Of a stretch of 64,000 nt of DNA, positions 8,129 through 17,339 are shown one piece after another. The stretch covers positions 620,001 to 684,000 of the forward strand of contig NZ_LR134263.1 in assembly GCF_900636325.1 (NCBI RefSeq). The letters are read 5' to 3'. The position numbers and the translations under genes are program-made. Each line of letters opens with the position of its first letter. Positions within the stretch are counted from its first letter, which is position 1. The notes beneath the pieces were generated by a model. The model was not told where the DNA came from. It saw only the letters and a program-made list of their open reading frames with translations, and did not search any database. This DNA comes from Staphylococcus delphini (GTDB taxonomy: Bacteria; Bacillota; Bacilli; Staphylococcales; Staphylococcaceae).

Positions 8129-9365
8129 GTTTGCTGCTACGTTTAAATTGACGTATTTTAAAAAGTTAAAAGCAAGGTCGTTTATAGTTTCAACGATTAT
8201 TATGATGTTGCTCATCACAGGCGCCGCGAATTTCGATAAAATTATAAAGCTATTCGATGGTGGCAGTGAAAATGTCGCGATTGTGACACAAGACCATACA
8301 TTGTACCAACAAGTTAAAGGGCAATTGTCGGTGATTAATAAAGAGGTCCATTATGAAAAATTGTCAGAAGATGAGGCTAAAAAGCAGATCAAACAAGAAG
8401 AAATTGATCAAGCGTATGTCATTCATGAAGATAAGCAACATGCTTTAACAGGGACGATTTTAAGTACATCGTCACCTTCTGATAATGATAAAGGAACATT
8501 ACAAGCTGTATTGACGCAACTTCAAACGCAAAAAATCGCACAAAATCTCGGCTTACAAGGAAATGATTTGCAACGATTACAAAGTCAAAGTCAAATCGAC
8601 AATACAATCATTCAAAAGTCAGGACAAGAAAATAGTAGTGCGTCTGAGGATGAACAAGGTTTTGCGAAAATTATTACGATGTTAGGCACATTTTTAATGT
8701 TCTTTATCGTCTTTAACTATGCACAGCAAATCGCTACAGAAGTGGCTACGGAAAAAACGTCACGTGTGTCAGAAATGATTATTACAAGTGTGAAGCCGAC
8801 GACACATATTATGGCAAAAATTGCAGGCGTACTAGCACTTGCATTCACACAAATCGTCATTTTATGCCTAACTTTTGTCGCGAATTACTTTATTTTTGAT
8901 TTGCAATCGATGTTCGGTTCAGTGAATTTATCGCTCACACCACACTTAACAAGATTGATTGTTTTCGGTGTCATTTTCTTAATTTTGGGCATTTTGAGTT
9001 TTGTTATTTTAGCAGCGATACTCGGTAATTTAACTGCCCGTATTGAAGATTTAGCACAATCGTTAATGCCGATGACGTTCTTAATCATGGCAGCGTTCTA
9101 TGCAGGCTATTTTGGCTCATTCAATCCGGACAATATTTTTATTAACATTATGAGTTATGTACCGTTCTTTTCGCCATTCGTGACGTTCTCAAGATTAGCG
9201 TTAACGACGACACCTACCTTTGAAGCGGTTATCGCAGTCATTATCCACATTGTGCTTATCGGTGTATTACTTTTCCTTGCAGCGAAATCATATAAAAATG
9301 CAGTATTATCGTTTGAAAAAGGTTGGAAAAATGTATTAAAGCGCGCGTTTCAACGTGAAGATTAA
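8121..9365 (+). CDS. ABC-2 type exporter, permease subunit (YhaP/NatB-like)
   Basis: 414 residues. One membrane segment near residues 20-38, a large extracytoplasmic domain of about 150 residues, then five C-terminal membrane segments beginning ITMLGTFLMFFIVFNYAQQIA, with EKTSRVSEMIITSVKPTTHIMAKI, the conserved cytoplasmic loop of NatB/YhaP permeases. Translationally coupled to the ATPase gene. Followed by a terminator, closing a two-gene operon. Confidence 0.92.
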   Translation: MRKFAATFKLTYFKKLKARSFIVSTIIMMLLITGAANFDKIIKLFDGGSENVAIVTQDHTLYQQVKGQLSVINKEVHYEKLSEDEAKKQIKQEEIDQAYVIHEDKQHALTGTILSTSSPSDNDKGTLQAVLTQLQTQKIAQNLGLQGNDLQRLQSQSQIDNTIIQKSGQENSSASEDEQGFAKIITMLGTFLMFFIVFNYAQQIATEVATEKTSRVSEMIITSVKPTTHIMAKIAGVLALAFTQIVILCLTFVANYFIFDLQSMFGSVNLSLTPHLTRLIVFGVIFLILGILSFVILAAILGNLTARIEDLAQSLMPMTFLIMAAFYAGYFGSFNPDNIFINIMSYVPFFSPFVTFSRLALTTTPTFEAVIAVIIHIVLIGVLLFLAAKSYKNAVLSFEKGWKNVLKRAFQRED

Positions 9366-9381
9366 AAATTGAAGTGATGAC

Positions 9382-9418
9382 AGACTATCGATGTAACTTG
9401 TGTCGGTAGTCTTTTTTA
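9382..9418 (+). terminator. Terminator of the ABC exporter operon
   Basis: Stem AGACTATCGA/TCGGTAGTCT with one G-U pair followed by six T. Confidence 0.75.
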
Positions 9419-9516
9419 ATGGATAGAGATAGGGTTTGCGTGACACAATAAGAAATTATTACCCCTTGTTTGTCGGAAACTGATACAATAGAGTAAAAGT
9501 AATATGAGGTGAAGAA

Positions 9517-9849
9517 GTGAACTTTTTATATCCCACAGCAATTTTTATCATAGCGGGGTTGTGTGAAATTGGCGGTGGTTATCTCATATGGCTATGGCTA
9601 CGTGCGGATCGTCCATTTTGGCTTGGATGGATAGGGGGTATCGTTTTGATTTTATACGGTATCGTTGCGACCTTCCAATCATTTCCTACTTTTGGACGTG
9701 TGTATGCAGCTTATGGCGGCGTTTTTATTGTCATGAGTCTATTATGGGCGTATTGGATTGATAAAGAGCCACCAGATAAATTTGATATCATCGGCGGCGT
9801 GGTTTGTATCATAGGGGTTTTAATCATGGTGCTGCCGGCAAGAGGGTAA
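9517..9849 (+). CDS. YnfA/UPF0060-family small membrane protein
   Basis: 110 residues from a GTG start preceded by TGAGGTGAAGAA. Four predicted membrane segments. Family hallmarks: [20 protein letters not shown] at the N-terminus (with the membrane-embedded Glu-Ile-Gly-Gly) and [20 protein letters not shown]. YnfA proteins have the same fold as small multidrug resistance transporters and are suspected drug or cation exporters; the substrate here is unknown. Thirty-four bases upstream of galM, possibly co-transcribed. Confidence 0.9.
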   Translation: MNFLYPTAIFIIAGLCEIGGGYLIWLWLRADRPFWLGWIGGIVLILYGIVATFQSFPTFGRVYAAYGGVFIVMSLLWAYWIDKEPPDKFDIIGGVVCIIGVLIMVLPARG

Positions 9850-9883
9850 ACCTTGGGAGAGCGTAAAGGAGTAAAGAATCGCA

Positions 9884-10909
9884 ATGAATATTAACATTGA
9901 ACAACAATCTAACGGAATTGAACTCATTAAAATTGAGAATAAGGAAAGTAAAATTGTTTTCATGAATTATGGTGCGCGCATTGTCAGTTGGAAAATTGGA
10001 GATAATAATATTGTACTTGGAAATGAAGTGGAAGCGGATGAATTTTATCCACACAATCCATTTTATTTCGGTGCAACAGTCGGACGTTTTGGGGGACGTA
10101 TTGCGAAAGGTCAATTTGAATTAAATGGACAAACATATCAATTAGAACAAAATGATGGTGACAATCATTTACATGGTGGACTACAAGGATTATCTGACCG
10201 CTTATTTGATTATGAAATCATTGAAAACGAAACCGAAGAAAACGTGCAAGTTCATTTTACGACTACAGTGAAGCAAGATGAAGATCATTACCCGGGAAAT
10301 ATAGACATTAAAGTCGTCTTTACGTATGATGCTTCGAAAACGTGGACAGTGGAATATTTTGCGGAGTCTGATGCGGATACATTGTTCAACCCGATGAATC
10401 ACGTTTACTTTAATTTGAATCGTGACAACAAAGTCGTGGACAATCACGTCATTGCAAGCGAAAAACTACAGATGTTTCCTTTGGACGCGTCGGGCATGCC
10501 AGTATTAGAGCCGATTGACTTAGTAGCAACAATGGGCAGTCATGAAATTGAACTTGCGACATTATTCGATACGGACGATACCCGTATTCAACAACAAGTC
10601 ACAACGCGTGGAGGCCTCGATCATCCATTTGAAGTCAAAGATGGCAAGATGACGATTTCAAACCGTGATTTAGTCTTACATGTTGAGACGGCTACACCGC
10701 AAATTGTGATGTACACGTTGAATGATTCTGAAGATTGGAAAAGTCGTATGAATATTTTCAAACCACATTCAGGGATTACAGTAGAAACGCAAAGCATACC
10801 GAATGATATTAATCTTTTCGGGGCATCAGCACATTCAGTGTTAAAAGCGCATACACCTTTTTACTCTAAAACAAGTTATCAAGTGGAATTAAAGCCAAAA
10901 GATGCATAA
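9884..10909 (+). CDS. galM: Aldose 1-epimerase (mutarotase)
   Basis: 341 residues. Interconverts alpha and beta anomers of galactose/glucose for sugar catabolism in the cytoplasm. Conserved blocks: GATVGRFGGRIAKG (about 65-78), NHLHGG with the substrate histidine (about 87-92), NPMNHVYFNL with the catalytic histidine (about 170), GGLDHPF and the C-terminal VETQSIPND that carries the catalytic glutamate. RBS AAAGGAG about 12 bases before the ATG. Ends in a strong two-way terminator shared with the MOSC gene. Confidence 0.93.
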   Translation: MNINIEQQSNGIELIKIENKESKIVFMNYGARIVSWKIGDNNIVLGNEVEADEFYPHNPFYFGATVGRFGGRIAKGQFELNGQTYQLEQNDGDNHLHGGLQGLSDRLFDYEIIENETEENVQVHFTTTVKQDEDHYPGNIDIKVVFTYDASKTWTVEYFAESDADTLFNPMNHVYFNLNRDNKVVDNHVIASEKLQMFPLDASGMPVLEPIDLVATMGSHEIELATLFDTDDTRIQQQVTTRGGLDHPFEVKDGKMTISNRDLVLHVETATPQIVMYTLNDSEDWKSRMNIFKPHSGITVETQSIPNDINLFGASAHSVLKAHTPFYSKTSYQVELKPKDA

Positions 10910-10918
10910 ATGATTGTT

Positions 10919-10971
10919 AATCAGCATGAAAAGCTAGGGATGCTACGTTGCCCTAGCTTTTCATGCTGATT
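10919..10971. terminator. Bidirectional terminator between galM and the MOSC gene
   Basis: A perfect 21-bp stem (10919-10939 with 10951-10971) around an 11-base loop. It serves both converging genes; the right arm covers the first two bases of the MOSC stop codon. Confidence 0.85.
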
Positions 10972-11626
10972 ATTTTGAGCATTGTGCGAGCATTTTTTCT
11001 AATACGCTTTTACGTTTTTCTGTGAGATAAGGGTTGTTGAGCGCATAAGCAATACGTACTTTGTTTTTTCTGTCATTGTAATAAATGTCATTCAACGCTT
11101 GCACAGATAAACGCGTAGATTCAGGTGCATGTTTGACTAACGCTAAATTACTGTTTGGGGAAACGAAGCCTTCTTTAATCACACGGAAATAACAGCCAGT
11201 TTTCCCTGATTTTGACATGTCTTTAACGAGTTGAGGATAACCATATTTGCTTTGAAGTTTCCAACAAGGCTCGCGAATTTCTGACACTTCGATAATCGCT
11301 TCACCTAAACGATATTGATCTCCGAAAAAGAGCTCCGTTTCATCAATGGCGTACACAGTAATGTTCTCGCGAAATAGCGCTGAATCAGGTAAGGGGTGAA
11401 TCACGTCTTGCCACATGGCGTAGTTCGATTTACTGTATAAACAAACCGCTTTGTCAGGACCGCCATGATCTTTGTACTCTTGCTCGTCTTCTACAAAACC
11501 TGTCCGAGAAAGCCACATTTTTGCTTGGATGGGCTTTTTATTCAAAGCACTTTTCATAGGACGTCTGTCTTCGTATTGCAATGATTCGATTTTGCCAGTC
11601 GATATCGCATAAATTGCATAATTCAT
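10970..11626 (-). CDS. MOSC-domain protein (YiiM-like)
   Basis: 218 residues from ATG 11626, nine bases after GGAGG; an upstream in-frame GTG touches that site and is rejected. Contains the MOSC features HGGPDKAVCLYS (about 55-66) and REPCWKLQ with the conserved cysteine thought to bind sulfur or a molybdenum cofactor ligand (about 137-144). Related YiiM proteins reduce N-hydroxylated bases such as 6-hydroxylaminopurine. The assignment to that reaction is by family only. Confidence 0.88.
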   Translation of the reverse strand: MNYAIYAISTGKIESLQYEDRRPMKSALNKKPIQAKMWLSRTGFVEDEQEYKDHGGPDKAVCLYSKSNYAMWQDVIHPLPDSALFRENITVYAIDETELFFGDQYRLGEAIIEVSEIREPCWKLQSKYGYPQLVKDMSKSGKTGCYFRVIKEGFVSPNSNLALVKHAPESTRLSVQALNDIYYNDRKNKVRIAYALNNPYLTEKRKSVLEKMLAQCSK

Positions 11627-11751
11627 TGAAATCACCCTCCATCCTTGTCTTACTTTAATTTTAGCCTAATTTGTTGTGTTCGTCATGGTTTTTCGGCGTA
11701 AATGTTGTACAATAATGTTAATATAATAAGTCACAATGAAGGAGTGGGCTC

Positions 11752-12447
11752 ATGAGTAATAAACAACTTAAACTAATGACGCTAGATGAAGCTGTCAGTC
11801 GTATTGAAGACGGCATGACGGTTGGGATTGGCACAGGCAGTACAGTAGAGTTACTTGTGCCTAAAATTGCGGAATTGATTCATGAAAAGGGGTATCAATT
11901 GATTGGTGTGTGCACATCAGAACGCACGGAAAATCAAGCGAAATCATTGAACATTCCGATTGCACATATTAACGACGTACAACATATTGATATCGCGATA
12001 GATGGTGCTGACGAAATCGATCCAAAACTGAACTTAATTAAAGGTGGCGGCGGTGCATTGTTCCGTGAAAAAGTCGTGGACACTTTCGCTGACCGATTTA
12101 TCGTCATTGCCGACCAATCGAAACTGGTCGATTATTTAGGTCAAACTTTTAAATTGCCAGTTGAAGTAGACCGCTTTAATTGGAAACAAGTGGCACAGTT
12201 AATCGAAAAAGAATTCGATATTGAAGTGACACGTCGAATGGTGGAAGATACACCGTTTATTACAGATAACGGCAACTATATTTTAGATTGTGCTTTGAAT
12301 CGAGAAATTGATCCGTATCTGGTGCATGAGTTTTTAATTCATCTCGTTGGTGTATTGGAGACAGGTTACTTTTTAGATACAGTAGAAGAAGCTATCGTAG
12401 GTACGGAACAAGGTGTGAAACTGATTAAACTGTCAGATATTAAATAA
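11752..12447 (+). CDS. rpiA: Ribose-5-phosphate isomerase A
   Basis: 231 residues. Interconverts ribose 5-phosphate and ribulose 5-phosphate in the pentose phosphate pathway. All three family blocks are present: GIGTGSTVELLV (about 22-33), AIDGADEIDP (about 82-91) and KGGGGALFREKVV (about 97-109) with the catalytic glutamate. RBS GAAGGAGTGGG before the ATG. Monocistronic with a terminator at 12456. Confidence 0.96.
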   Translation: MSNKQLKLMTLDEAVSRIEDGMTVGIGTGSTVELLVPKIAELIHEKGYQLIGVCTSERTENQAKSLNIPIAHINDVQHIDIAIDGADEIDPKLNLIKGGGGALFREKVVDTFADRFIVIADQSKLVDYLGQTFKLPVEVDRFNWKQVAQLIEKEFDIEVTRRMVEDTPFITDNGNYILDCALNREIDPYLVHEFLIHLVGVLETGYFLDTVEEAIVGTEQGVKLIKLSDIK

Positions 12448-12455
12448 ATCATAAG

Positions 12456-12492
12456 AAAGTCTGGGATAACGTCATGCTATCCCAGTCTTTAC
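12456..12492 (+). terminator. rpiA terminator
   Basis: Arms AAAGTCTGGGATA and TATCCCAGTCTTT (12478-12490) pair with one mismatch. Confidence 0.7.
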
Positions 12493-12550
12493 TATAGGTA
12501 TTTTCAATGTTGTGTACATCGCATTGAATAACGATGGCTTCATCATTTCA

Positions 12551-13480
12551 TTAACAGTGGATGAAATGACCTAAAAAGTGTGCGGCCAACTTTGCTGTAC
12601 GTTGGTCGATATCATATTTTGGATTGGTTTCTGCAATACTAATTGAAGTGACTTTGTCAGATTGTAAAATACGGCGTCCCAGTTCTAAAACAGTGTAAGG
12701 TGTGAGCCCAAGAACCGCATTCGCACTGACACCTGGGGCATAAGCACTATCAATGACATCCATACAAATTGTGAATAAAATGACGTCATGTTCATTGATA
12801 AAATGATCAAGTTTATCTTTGACTGGCGGACAAATTTGACCCATTAATTCTTCTGCAAGGACATATTGCGTATTCGTTTTGTTAGCGTAATCGAACAATG
12901 CTTGTGTATTGCTTGTACGCTGAATGCCTAACACGAAATAGTCTAAATGCGCATCTTCTGTTAACATTTGATGAAAACTTGTCCCAGATGTAGAATAGCC
13001 TTCTTGTCGGTTGTCAAAATGCGCGTCAATGTTAATCAAACCGATTGATTGCTCTTGGTAAGCTTCGCGAACACCGAGATATTGTGCGTACGCAATATCA
13101 TGTCCGCCTCCGAGTAGAAATGTGCGGTGATGATGACGTAATAATTGTGCGACATAGTGACCGAACGCTTGTTGAGAGGTGATTAAATCTTCGGCCGAGT
13201 GTGTCCAGTTACCATATTCGATAATGTTTAAATCTGTTGAAGCGGGCAAACCGGCAAATGCACTTTTAATCGCATCCGGACCTTCTTTTGCGCCCACACG
13301 ACCTTTATTTAATCGCACGCCTTCATCGATTGCATATCCCAATAACGCAATGTCTCCATCTTGAGGCGCTTCATTTTCAAGGTCGACAAATTGAACAGTT
13401 TGAAAATGACGAAATGCTTGGCGGTCTGTCTCACTGTCTAGACGGCCTGTCCACAACTTTTGATTTGGTTTTTGATACAT
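12551..13480 (-). CDS. hutG: Formimidoylglutamase
   Basis: 309 residues from ATG 13480, preceded by AAAGGGGTCCG; longer in-frame starts lack a site. Hydrolyses N-formimidoyl-L-glutamate to glutamate and formamide, the last step of histidine breakdown. Ureohydrolase metal motifs: GGGHDIAY (about 120-127), INIDAHFDNR (about 148-157) and CMDVIDSAYAPGVSA (about 237-251), giving the two-Mn site. Separate from hutU/hutI, on the opposite strand, with lyrA and the LysR gene between them. A cre-like site lies 93 bases upstream. Confidence 0.93.
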   Translation of the reverse strand: MYQKPNQKLWTGRLDSETDRQAFRHFQTVQFVDLENEAPQDGDIALLGYAIDEGVRLNKGRVGAKEGPDAIKSAFAGLPASTDLNIIEYGNWTHSAEDLITSQQAFGHYVAQLLRHHHRTFLLGGGHDIAYAQYLGVREAYQEQSIGLINIDAHFDNRQEGYSTSGTSFHQMLTEDAHLDYFVLGIQRTSNTQALFDYANKTNTQYVLAEELMGQICPPVKDKLDHFINEHDVILFTICMDVIDSAYAPGVSANAVLGLTPYTVLELGRRILQSDKVTSISIAETNPKYDIDQRTAKLAAHFLGHFIHC

Positions 13481-13572
13481 AAATCGGACCCCTTTCATAT
13501 TCACTAACATTTAGTGATAACCCATGTGTCACTTCCATGCTACTATTTTTAAAACAGAAATTCCAAGGAAAA

Positions 13573-13586
13573 AGTAAGCGCTTTAA
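13573..13586 (-). promoter_or_regulatory. Candidate CcpA (cre) site upstream of hutG
   Basis: AGTAAGCGCTTTAA keeps the AAGCGCTTT core of the palindromic cre consensus. It lies in the 382-base hutG-lyrA gap, where no other gene is seen. Catabolite repression of histidine use would be expected; binding is untested. Confidence 0.45.
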
Positions 13587-13862
13587 CGTCATTATATCGA
13601 CTTTCTTAAAGAAGTTTCAATGCAATCCTATGTTTTATTTTATAGTTTTTTTCTTCAAAACTTTCAACAAATCATCTCGCTTATATTACAATTCAATGAT
13701 ATTTAACAGCTACTAATTTATTTCCATTCCATAAATGGTTATAATGTACTTTAGATTCTATGACTTGATATTCGTCCAACAGACATTAGCAATACGAACT
13801 TTAACTGGACCACCTCATGCATACGAACATTAATAGTGATTGTTTAATATGGAGGATTAATT

Positions 13863-14747
13863 ATGAATCGAACGCGTATCTCTGGCTTTCAGTGGGCATT
13901 GACGATTTTTGTGTTTTTTATCTTATCCTATGCAACGCCTATCATATTACAGGATTTTCAAAAAGCGTCGGGATTCAAATCATTTGTATTTTCTTTAAAT
14001 TCATTGGGCCCATTTATCGCAGCAGTATTATGTATATTAATATTTAAAAATAAAAAAGAACAAGTCGCTGGTTTAAAACTTACAATCAATTTAAAAGTGA
14101 TTGAGCGATTGTTGATTGCATTTACGTTACCACTCGTTATATTTATGATTGGCATGTATAGTTTCAACACATATGCCGACAGTTTTATTTTATTACAGTC
14201 TAAAGATTTATCTGAAACGATTTGGACGATTTTAATAGGTCATCTTCTCATGGCTTTTTTTATTGAATTTGGCTTTCGTTCTTATCTTTTGAACATGGTT
14301 GAAACTAAATTACCGCACTTTTTCTCAAATATTGTCGTGAGTGTGTTGTATTTAGTTTGGGATGTCAATACAGCTTTTGGTATGCCTTACACGATGTACA
14401 GCGCTATTTATGTTTTTGCATTTTCGATGATTGCTGGTGAACTCGTGCGTGGTACAGGCGGACGTTCGATATACGTGGCAACATTGTTTCATGCAAGTAT
14501 GACGTTCGCAAAGGTGTTTTTTTTCAGTGAAGAAATTGGGGATGTTTTCTCCATAAAAGTATTGGCTTATTCAACAGCAAGTGTCGCAACGGTAGTGGTT
14601 GTATTAGGACTCATCATGCGCATATTCTCTCCTCGCAAAAAAGGGGAAGACGATGATACACCCATCTTAATGGATACGACGACAGAAGATGAAAAAGAAG
14701 AAACTGAGCAAAAAGTTGAAACAACACCAACAAAAGAAGAAAAATAG
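13863..14747 (+). CDS. lyrA: Lysostaphin resistance / surface protein display protein LyrA (SpdC)
   Basis: 294 residues, eight or so membrane segments over residues 10-250, then a charged Glu/Thr/Lys-rich cytoplasmic tail. It matches S. aureus LyrA/SpdC, including [23 protein letters not shown] and EFGFRSYL. This is a CPBP/Abi-fold membrane protein that in S. aureus partners the glucosaminidase SagB to control glycan chain length, and affects WalKR output and surface protein display. The CPBP active site is degenerate: E135-F136..R139 instead of EExxR, and H210xxxT instead of HxxxN, so protease activity is unlikely. The tail is much shorter than in S. aureus (about 419 residues there). Confidence 0.88.
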   Translation: MNRTRISGFQWALTIFVFFILSYATPIILQDFQKASGFKSFVFSLNSLGPFIAAVLCILIFKNKKEQVAGLKLTINLKVIERLLIAFTLPLVIFMIGMYSFNTYADSFILLQSKDLSETIWTILIGHLLMAFFIEFGFRSYLLNMVETKLPHFFSNIVVSVLYLVWDVNTAFGMPYTMYSAIYVFAFSMIAGELVRGTGGRSIYVATLFHASMTFAKVFFFSEEIGDVFSIKVLAYSTASVATVVVVLGLIMRIFSPRKKGEDDDTPILMDTTTEDEKEETEQKVETTPTKEEK

Positions 14748-14756
14748 ATTTTTGAA

Positions 14757-14785
14757 GAACACCTCTTGATAGGGGTGTTTTTTGT
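14757..14785 (+). terminator. lyrA terminator
   Basis: Stem AACACCT...AGGGGTGTT followed by T6; an intergenic repeat (copy B) begins directly after it. Confidence 0.7.
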
Positions 14786-14788
14786 TTT

Positions 14789-14853
14789 GGGAGCTGTACA
14801 GAAATCTCCTGTGCAACAAAGATTTCGTCATACTGCCCCCGCAAGACTGACGC
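14789..14853 (-). repeat. Intergenic repeat element, copy B (hairpin 2 only)
   Basis: Contains the second hairpin of the family in the opposite orientation to copies A and C (GGGAGCTGTACAGAAATCT ... TACTGCCCCCGCAAG). The flanking modules are missing or too degenerate to recognise. Sits between lyrA and the convergent LysR gene. Confidence 0.75.
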
Positions 14854-14935
14854 TACTCCTCATATGTTTGTCTCGTATGCCACCGTACGCTTCTCCATTG
14901 AATGATTTCAATTCAATTTCCGCTACCACTCTTTT

Positions 14936-15817
14936 TTATACTTTCCTTTCAACGTTCCAATATTCACAACATGCATCGACTAAATCAAAGACGTGTTGAT
15001 TGTATTCGCGTTTTTTTGAGTAATTCAAATAAATCGTTCTTTTAATGTTAGGACGAATTTTAATCGCACTTAGTTGAAATGTTGAGTATGACTGATAATA
15101 CATTTGTGGAATGACTGCATAGCCCATGCCTTGATGTACAAAGTTGGTCGCTGTTTCAAAACGGTCCACCTCCATGATGATATGGGGACGTTCATCTAAT
15201 CGTGTAAAATAGTCATCGATATGCTTGCGAACTTGATAGCCACGGTTAGGGACGATGAGTGGCAAGTTTTTAATCGACACTGATTTTTGATTTCCAAAGG
15301 CATTCTGTGGTGCGAGAACGACATAATCTTCATGATATAACGGGAGTGAGATAATGCCGTCGTGACGAATTTGGTCGTTCGATAAGCCTAAGTGAATATC
15401 AAAGTTAATCAGTTTTTGTGCCAATTGGTTAGGATCTAGTATTTCCGTGATTTGATAATGTTGCTCCGGATGCGAATTTTGATGGGTTTGTACGACGGTC
15501 GACACCCAACGTGCAGTGGATTCAATGATGGCCATTTTTATTTTAGGCGTTTGACTCATTTTCAAATCATACATTTTTTCAATGGATTGATGATAATGTT
15601 TCACAAGTTCCACTGCTTCGTTATAAAATTGAATGCCTTTTTCTGTAATTGAAATTTCTTTCGTTGTCCTTTTTAACAATGGGTACCCCAAGTCCCGTTC
15701 CATTTTTTTAATTGTTGCAGTGAGTGAAGGTTGACTAATGTGTAAGGCTTGCGCAGCTTTTGTGAAGCTATTTTGATTTACAATTTCGATAAAGTATTCC
15801 AACTGTATAACTTTCAT
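14936..15817 (-). CDS. LysR-family regulator, probable hut operon activator
   Basis: 293 residues, start preceded by AAGGAGGACGTT. N-terminal winged HTH (residues 1-60: EYFIEIVNQNSFTKAAQALHISQPSL is the classic LTTR helix set, given here in part), then a periplasmic-binding-like effector domain. Divergent from the YjiH-hutU-hutI operon with a 199-base shared regulatory region, the usual arrangement for an LTTR and its target. The ligand (urocanate or histidine) is inferred from context only. Confidence 0.88.
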   Translation of the reverse strand: MKVIQLEYFIEIVNQNSFTKAAQALHISQPSLTATIKKMERDLGYPLLKRTTKEISITEKGIQFYNEAVELVKHYHQSIEKMYDLKMSQTPKIKMAIIESTARWVSTVVQTHQNSHPEQHYQITEILDPNQLAQKLINFDIHLGLSNDQIRHDGIISLPLYHEDYVVLAPQNAFGNQKSVSIKNLPLIVPNRGYQVRKHIDDYFTRLDERPHIIMEVDRFETATNFVHQGMGYAVIPQMYYQSYSTFQLSAIKIRPNIKRTIYLNYSKKREYNQHVFDLVDACCEYWNVERKV

Positions 15818-16016
15818 AACGTCCTCCTTATTATAGTTTGAAGTTATAAGTGATTAGTTTATTTATATTAGTTAATAATAGCTTAGCATATTACAATAGA
15901 GTTAGTCAGTGACAGCGCATGATTAAATGACAGAATAATGAGAATTAAAGTAAAACTAAGGGGAGAGGTCGTTATTTTGTGTAGGATTCACAATGTAAAG
16001 GGGGAGAAATGTTGAG
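15818..16016. promoter_or_regulatory. Divergent LysR/hut control region
   Basis: AT-rich 199 bases between the LysR gene and the hut operon. A direct repeat ATTAGTT...ATTAGTT around 15854-15877 and several T-N11-A arrangements are compatible with LTTR binding, but no promoter is clear enough to fix. Confidence 0.35.
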
Positions 16017-17321
16017 ATGAAACATCAAACTGTTAAGGGTAACCAGATGTGGCGTTTTTGGGTTTTGAGTTTGATAGGTGTGATTTGTTTCTTTGTGCCT
16101 TTTCAAATTAACGGGGTACAAACGATTATTGTCGACCATGTTCATTTAGCAATACGCGCAGGCCTCAATAGTGTGATGCCTTATATTGCTTTAGTCATGA
16201 TTTTAATTGGCGCAATCTTACCCATCTATCGTAAAGATTATCGGAAAACGAAGACGGATTTTGTCATTGTTTTGGCTAAAGTGTTAGGGGCTGTGATTGG
16301 CGTTATGTACGTGTTTCATATTGGACCGAAAATTTTGTTTGAAGCACAATATGGCCCGTTTTTGTTCGATAAATTGATGTTGCCACTGAGTATTTTAATT
16401 CCAGTCGGTGCCATCGCTTTATCATTGTTAGTAGGATATGGCTTGCTAGAGTTTATCGGTGTGTTAATGCAACCGATTATGCGCAAAGTGTTTAATACGC
16501 CAGGTGAATCCGCGATTGATGCGGTCGCGTCGTTTGTAGGGAGTTATTCGCTCGGTCTGTTAATTACAAATCGTGTGTACAAACAAGGTGTTTACAACTA
16601 CCGAGAAGCATTAATCATTGCGACAGGGTTTTCGACAGTATCAGCAACATTTATGGTCATCGTGGCCCGTACACTTGATTTAATGGCACATTGGAATTTG
16701 TATTTCTGGAGCTGTTTAGTCATCACATTCGTTGTGACAGCCATTTCGACCTATTTGCCACCGATATCAAAAGCGTCGAAAGCGTACTATAACAATCAAC
16801 AACCACCAGCAAAACCTAAAGAAGAAGGCACACGTATTCAACAAGCATGGCTCGCAGTGAAAAGACAATCACATCAAGCGACACCATTGTTTAAAAATAT
16901 GTGGACACATTTTGCTGAAGGGCTAGAAATGACAGTTGCGATATTACCGTCCATTTTATCGATTGGTTTTATCGGTTTGTTGTTAGCGAACTTTACACCA
17001 GTTATTGACATACTGAGTTACATTTTTTATCCATTTATTTATATTTTCCCGATTGCAGAAAAAGCGTTGTTAGCAAAGGCGTCTGCAATATCGGTCATTG
17101 AAATGTTTTTACCATCGTTACTTGTCGTTAAAGCAACGATTGAAGTTAAATTTGTAGTGGCAATTACAAGTGTATCAGCGATTATATTCTTTTCAGCGCT
17201 TGTACCCTGTATTTTAGCGACAGAAATTAAAGTTCCGATTTGGCAATTGTTATTGATTTGGTTTGTACGTGTGACATTAACATTATTAATTACCATTCCG
17301 TTAAGTCTAATTATTTTTTAA
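16017..17321 (+). CDS. YjiH-family (nucleoside-recognition/Gate domain) membrane protein of the hut operon
   Basis: 434 residues with about 10 membrane segments and two Gate-type repeats (ESAIDAVASFVGSYSLGLLITNRVY and the C-terminal half AKASAISVIEMFLPSLLV, read in part). It ends 18 bases before the hutU ATG and is co-transcribed with hutU and hutI. YjiH-type proteins are found beside histidine-utilisation genes in several Firmicutes; a role in uptake of histidine, urocanate or a related imidazole is the simplest inference. RBS GGGGGAG about 11 bases from the ATG. Confidence 0.82.
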   Translation: MKHQTVKGNQMWRFWVLSLIGVICFFVPFQINGVQTIIVDHVHLAIRAGLNSVMPYIALVMILIGAILPIYRKDYRKTKTDFVIVLAKVLGAVIGVMYVFHIGPKILFEAQYGPFLFDKLMLPLSILIPVGAIALSLLVGYGLLEFIGVLMQPIMRKVFNTPGESAIDAVASFVGSYSLGLLITNRVYKQGVYNYREALIIATGFSTVSATFMVIVARTLDLMAHWNLYFWSCLVITFVVTAISTYLPPISKASKAYYNNQQPPAKPKEEGTRIQQAWLAVKRQSHQATPLFKNMWTHFAEGLEMTVAILPSILSIGFIGLLLANFTPVIDILSYIFYPFIYIFPIAEKALLAKASAISVIEMFLPSLLVVKATIEVKFVVAITSVSAIIFFSALVPCILATEIKVPIWQLLLIWFVRVTLTLLITIPLSLIIF

Positions 17322-17339
17322 ATGAAAGGGAGAAGTCTT

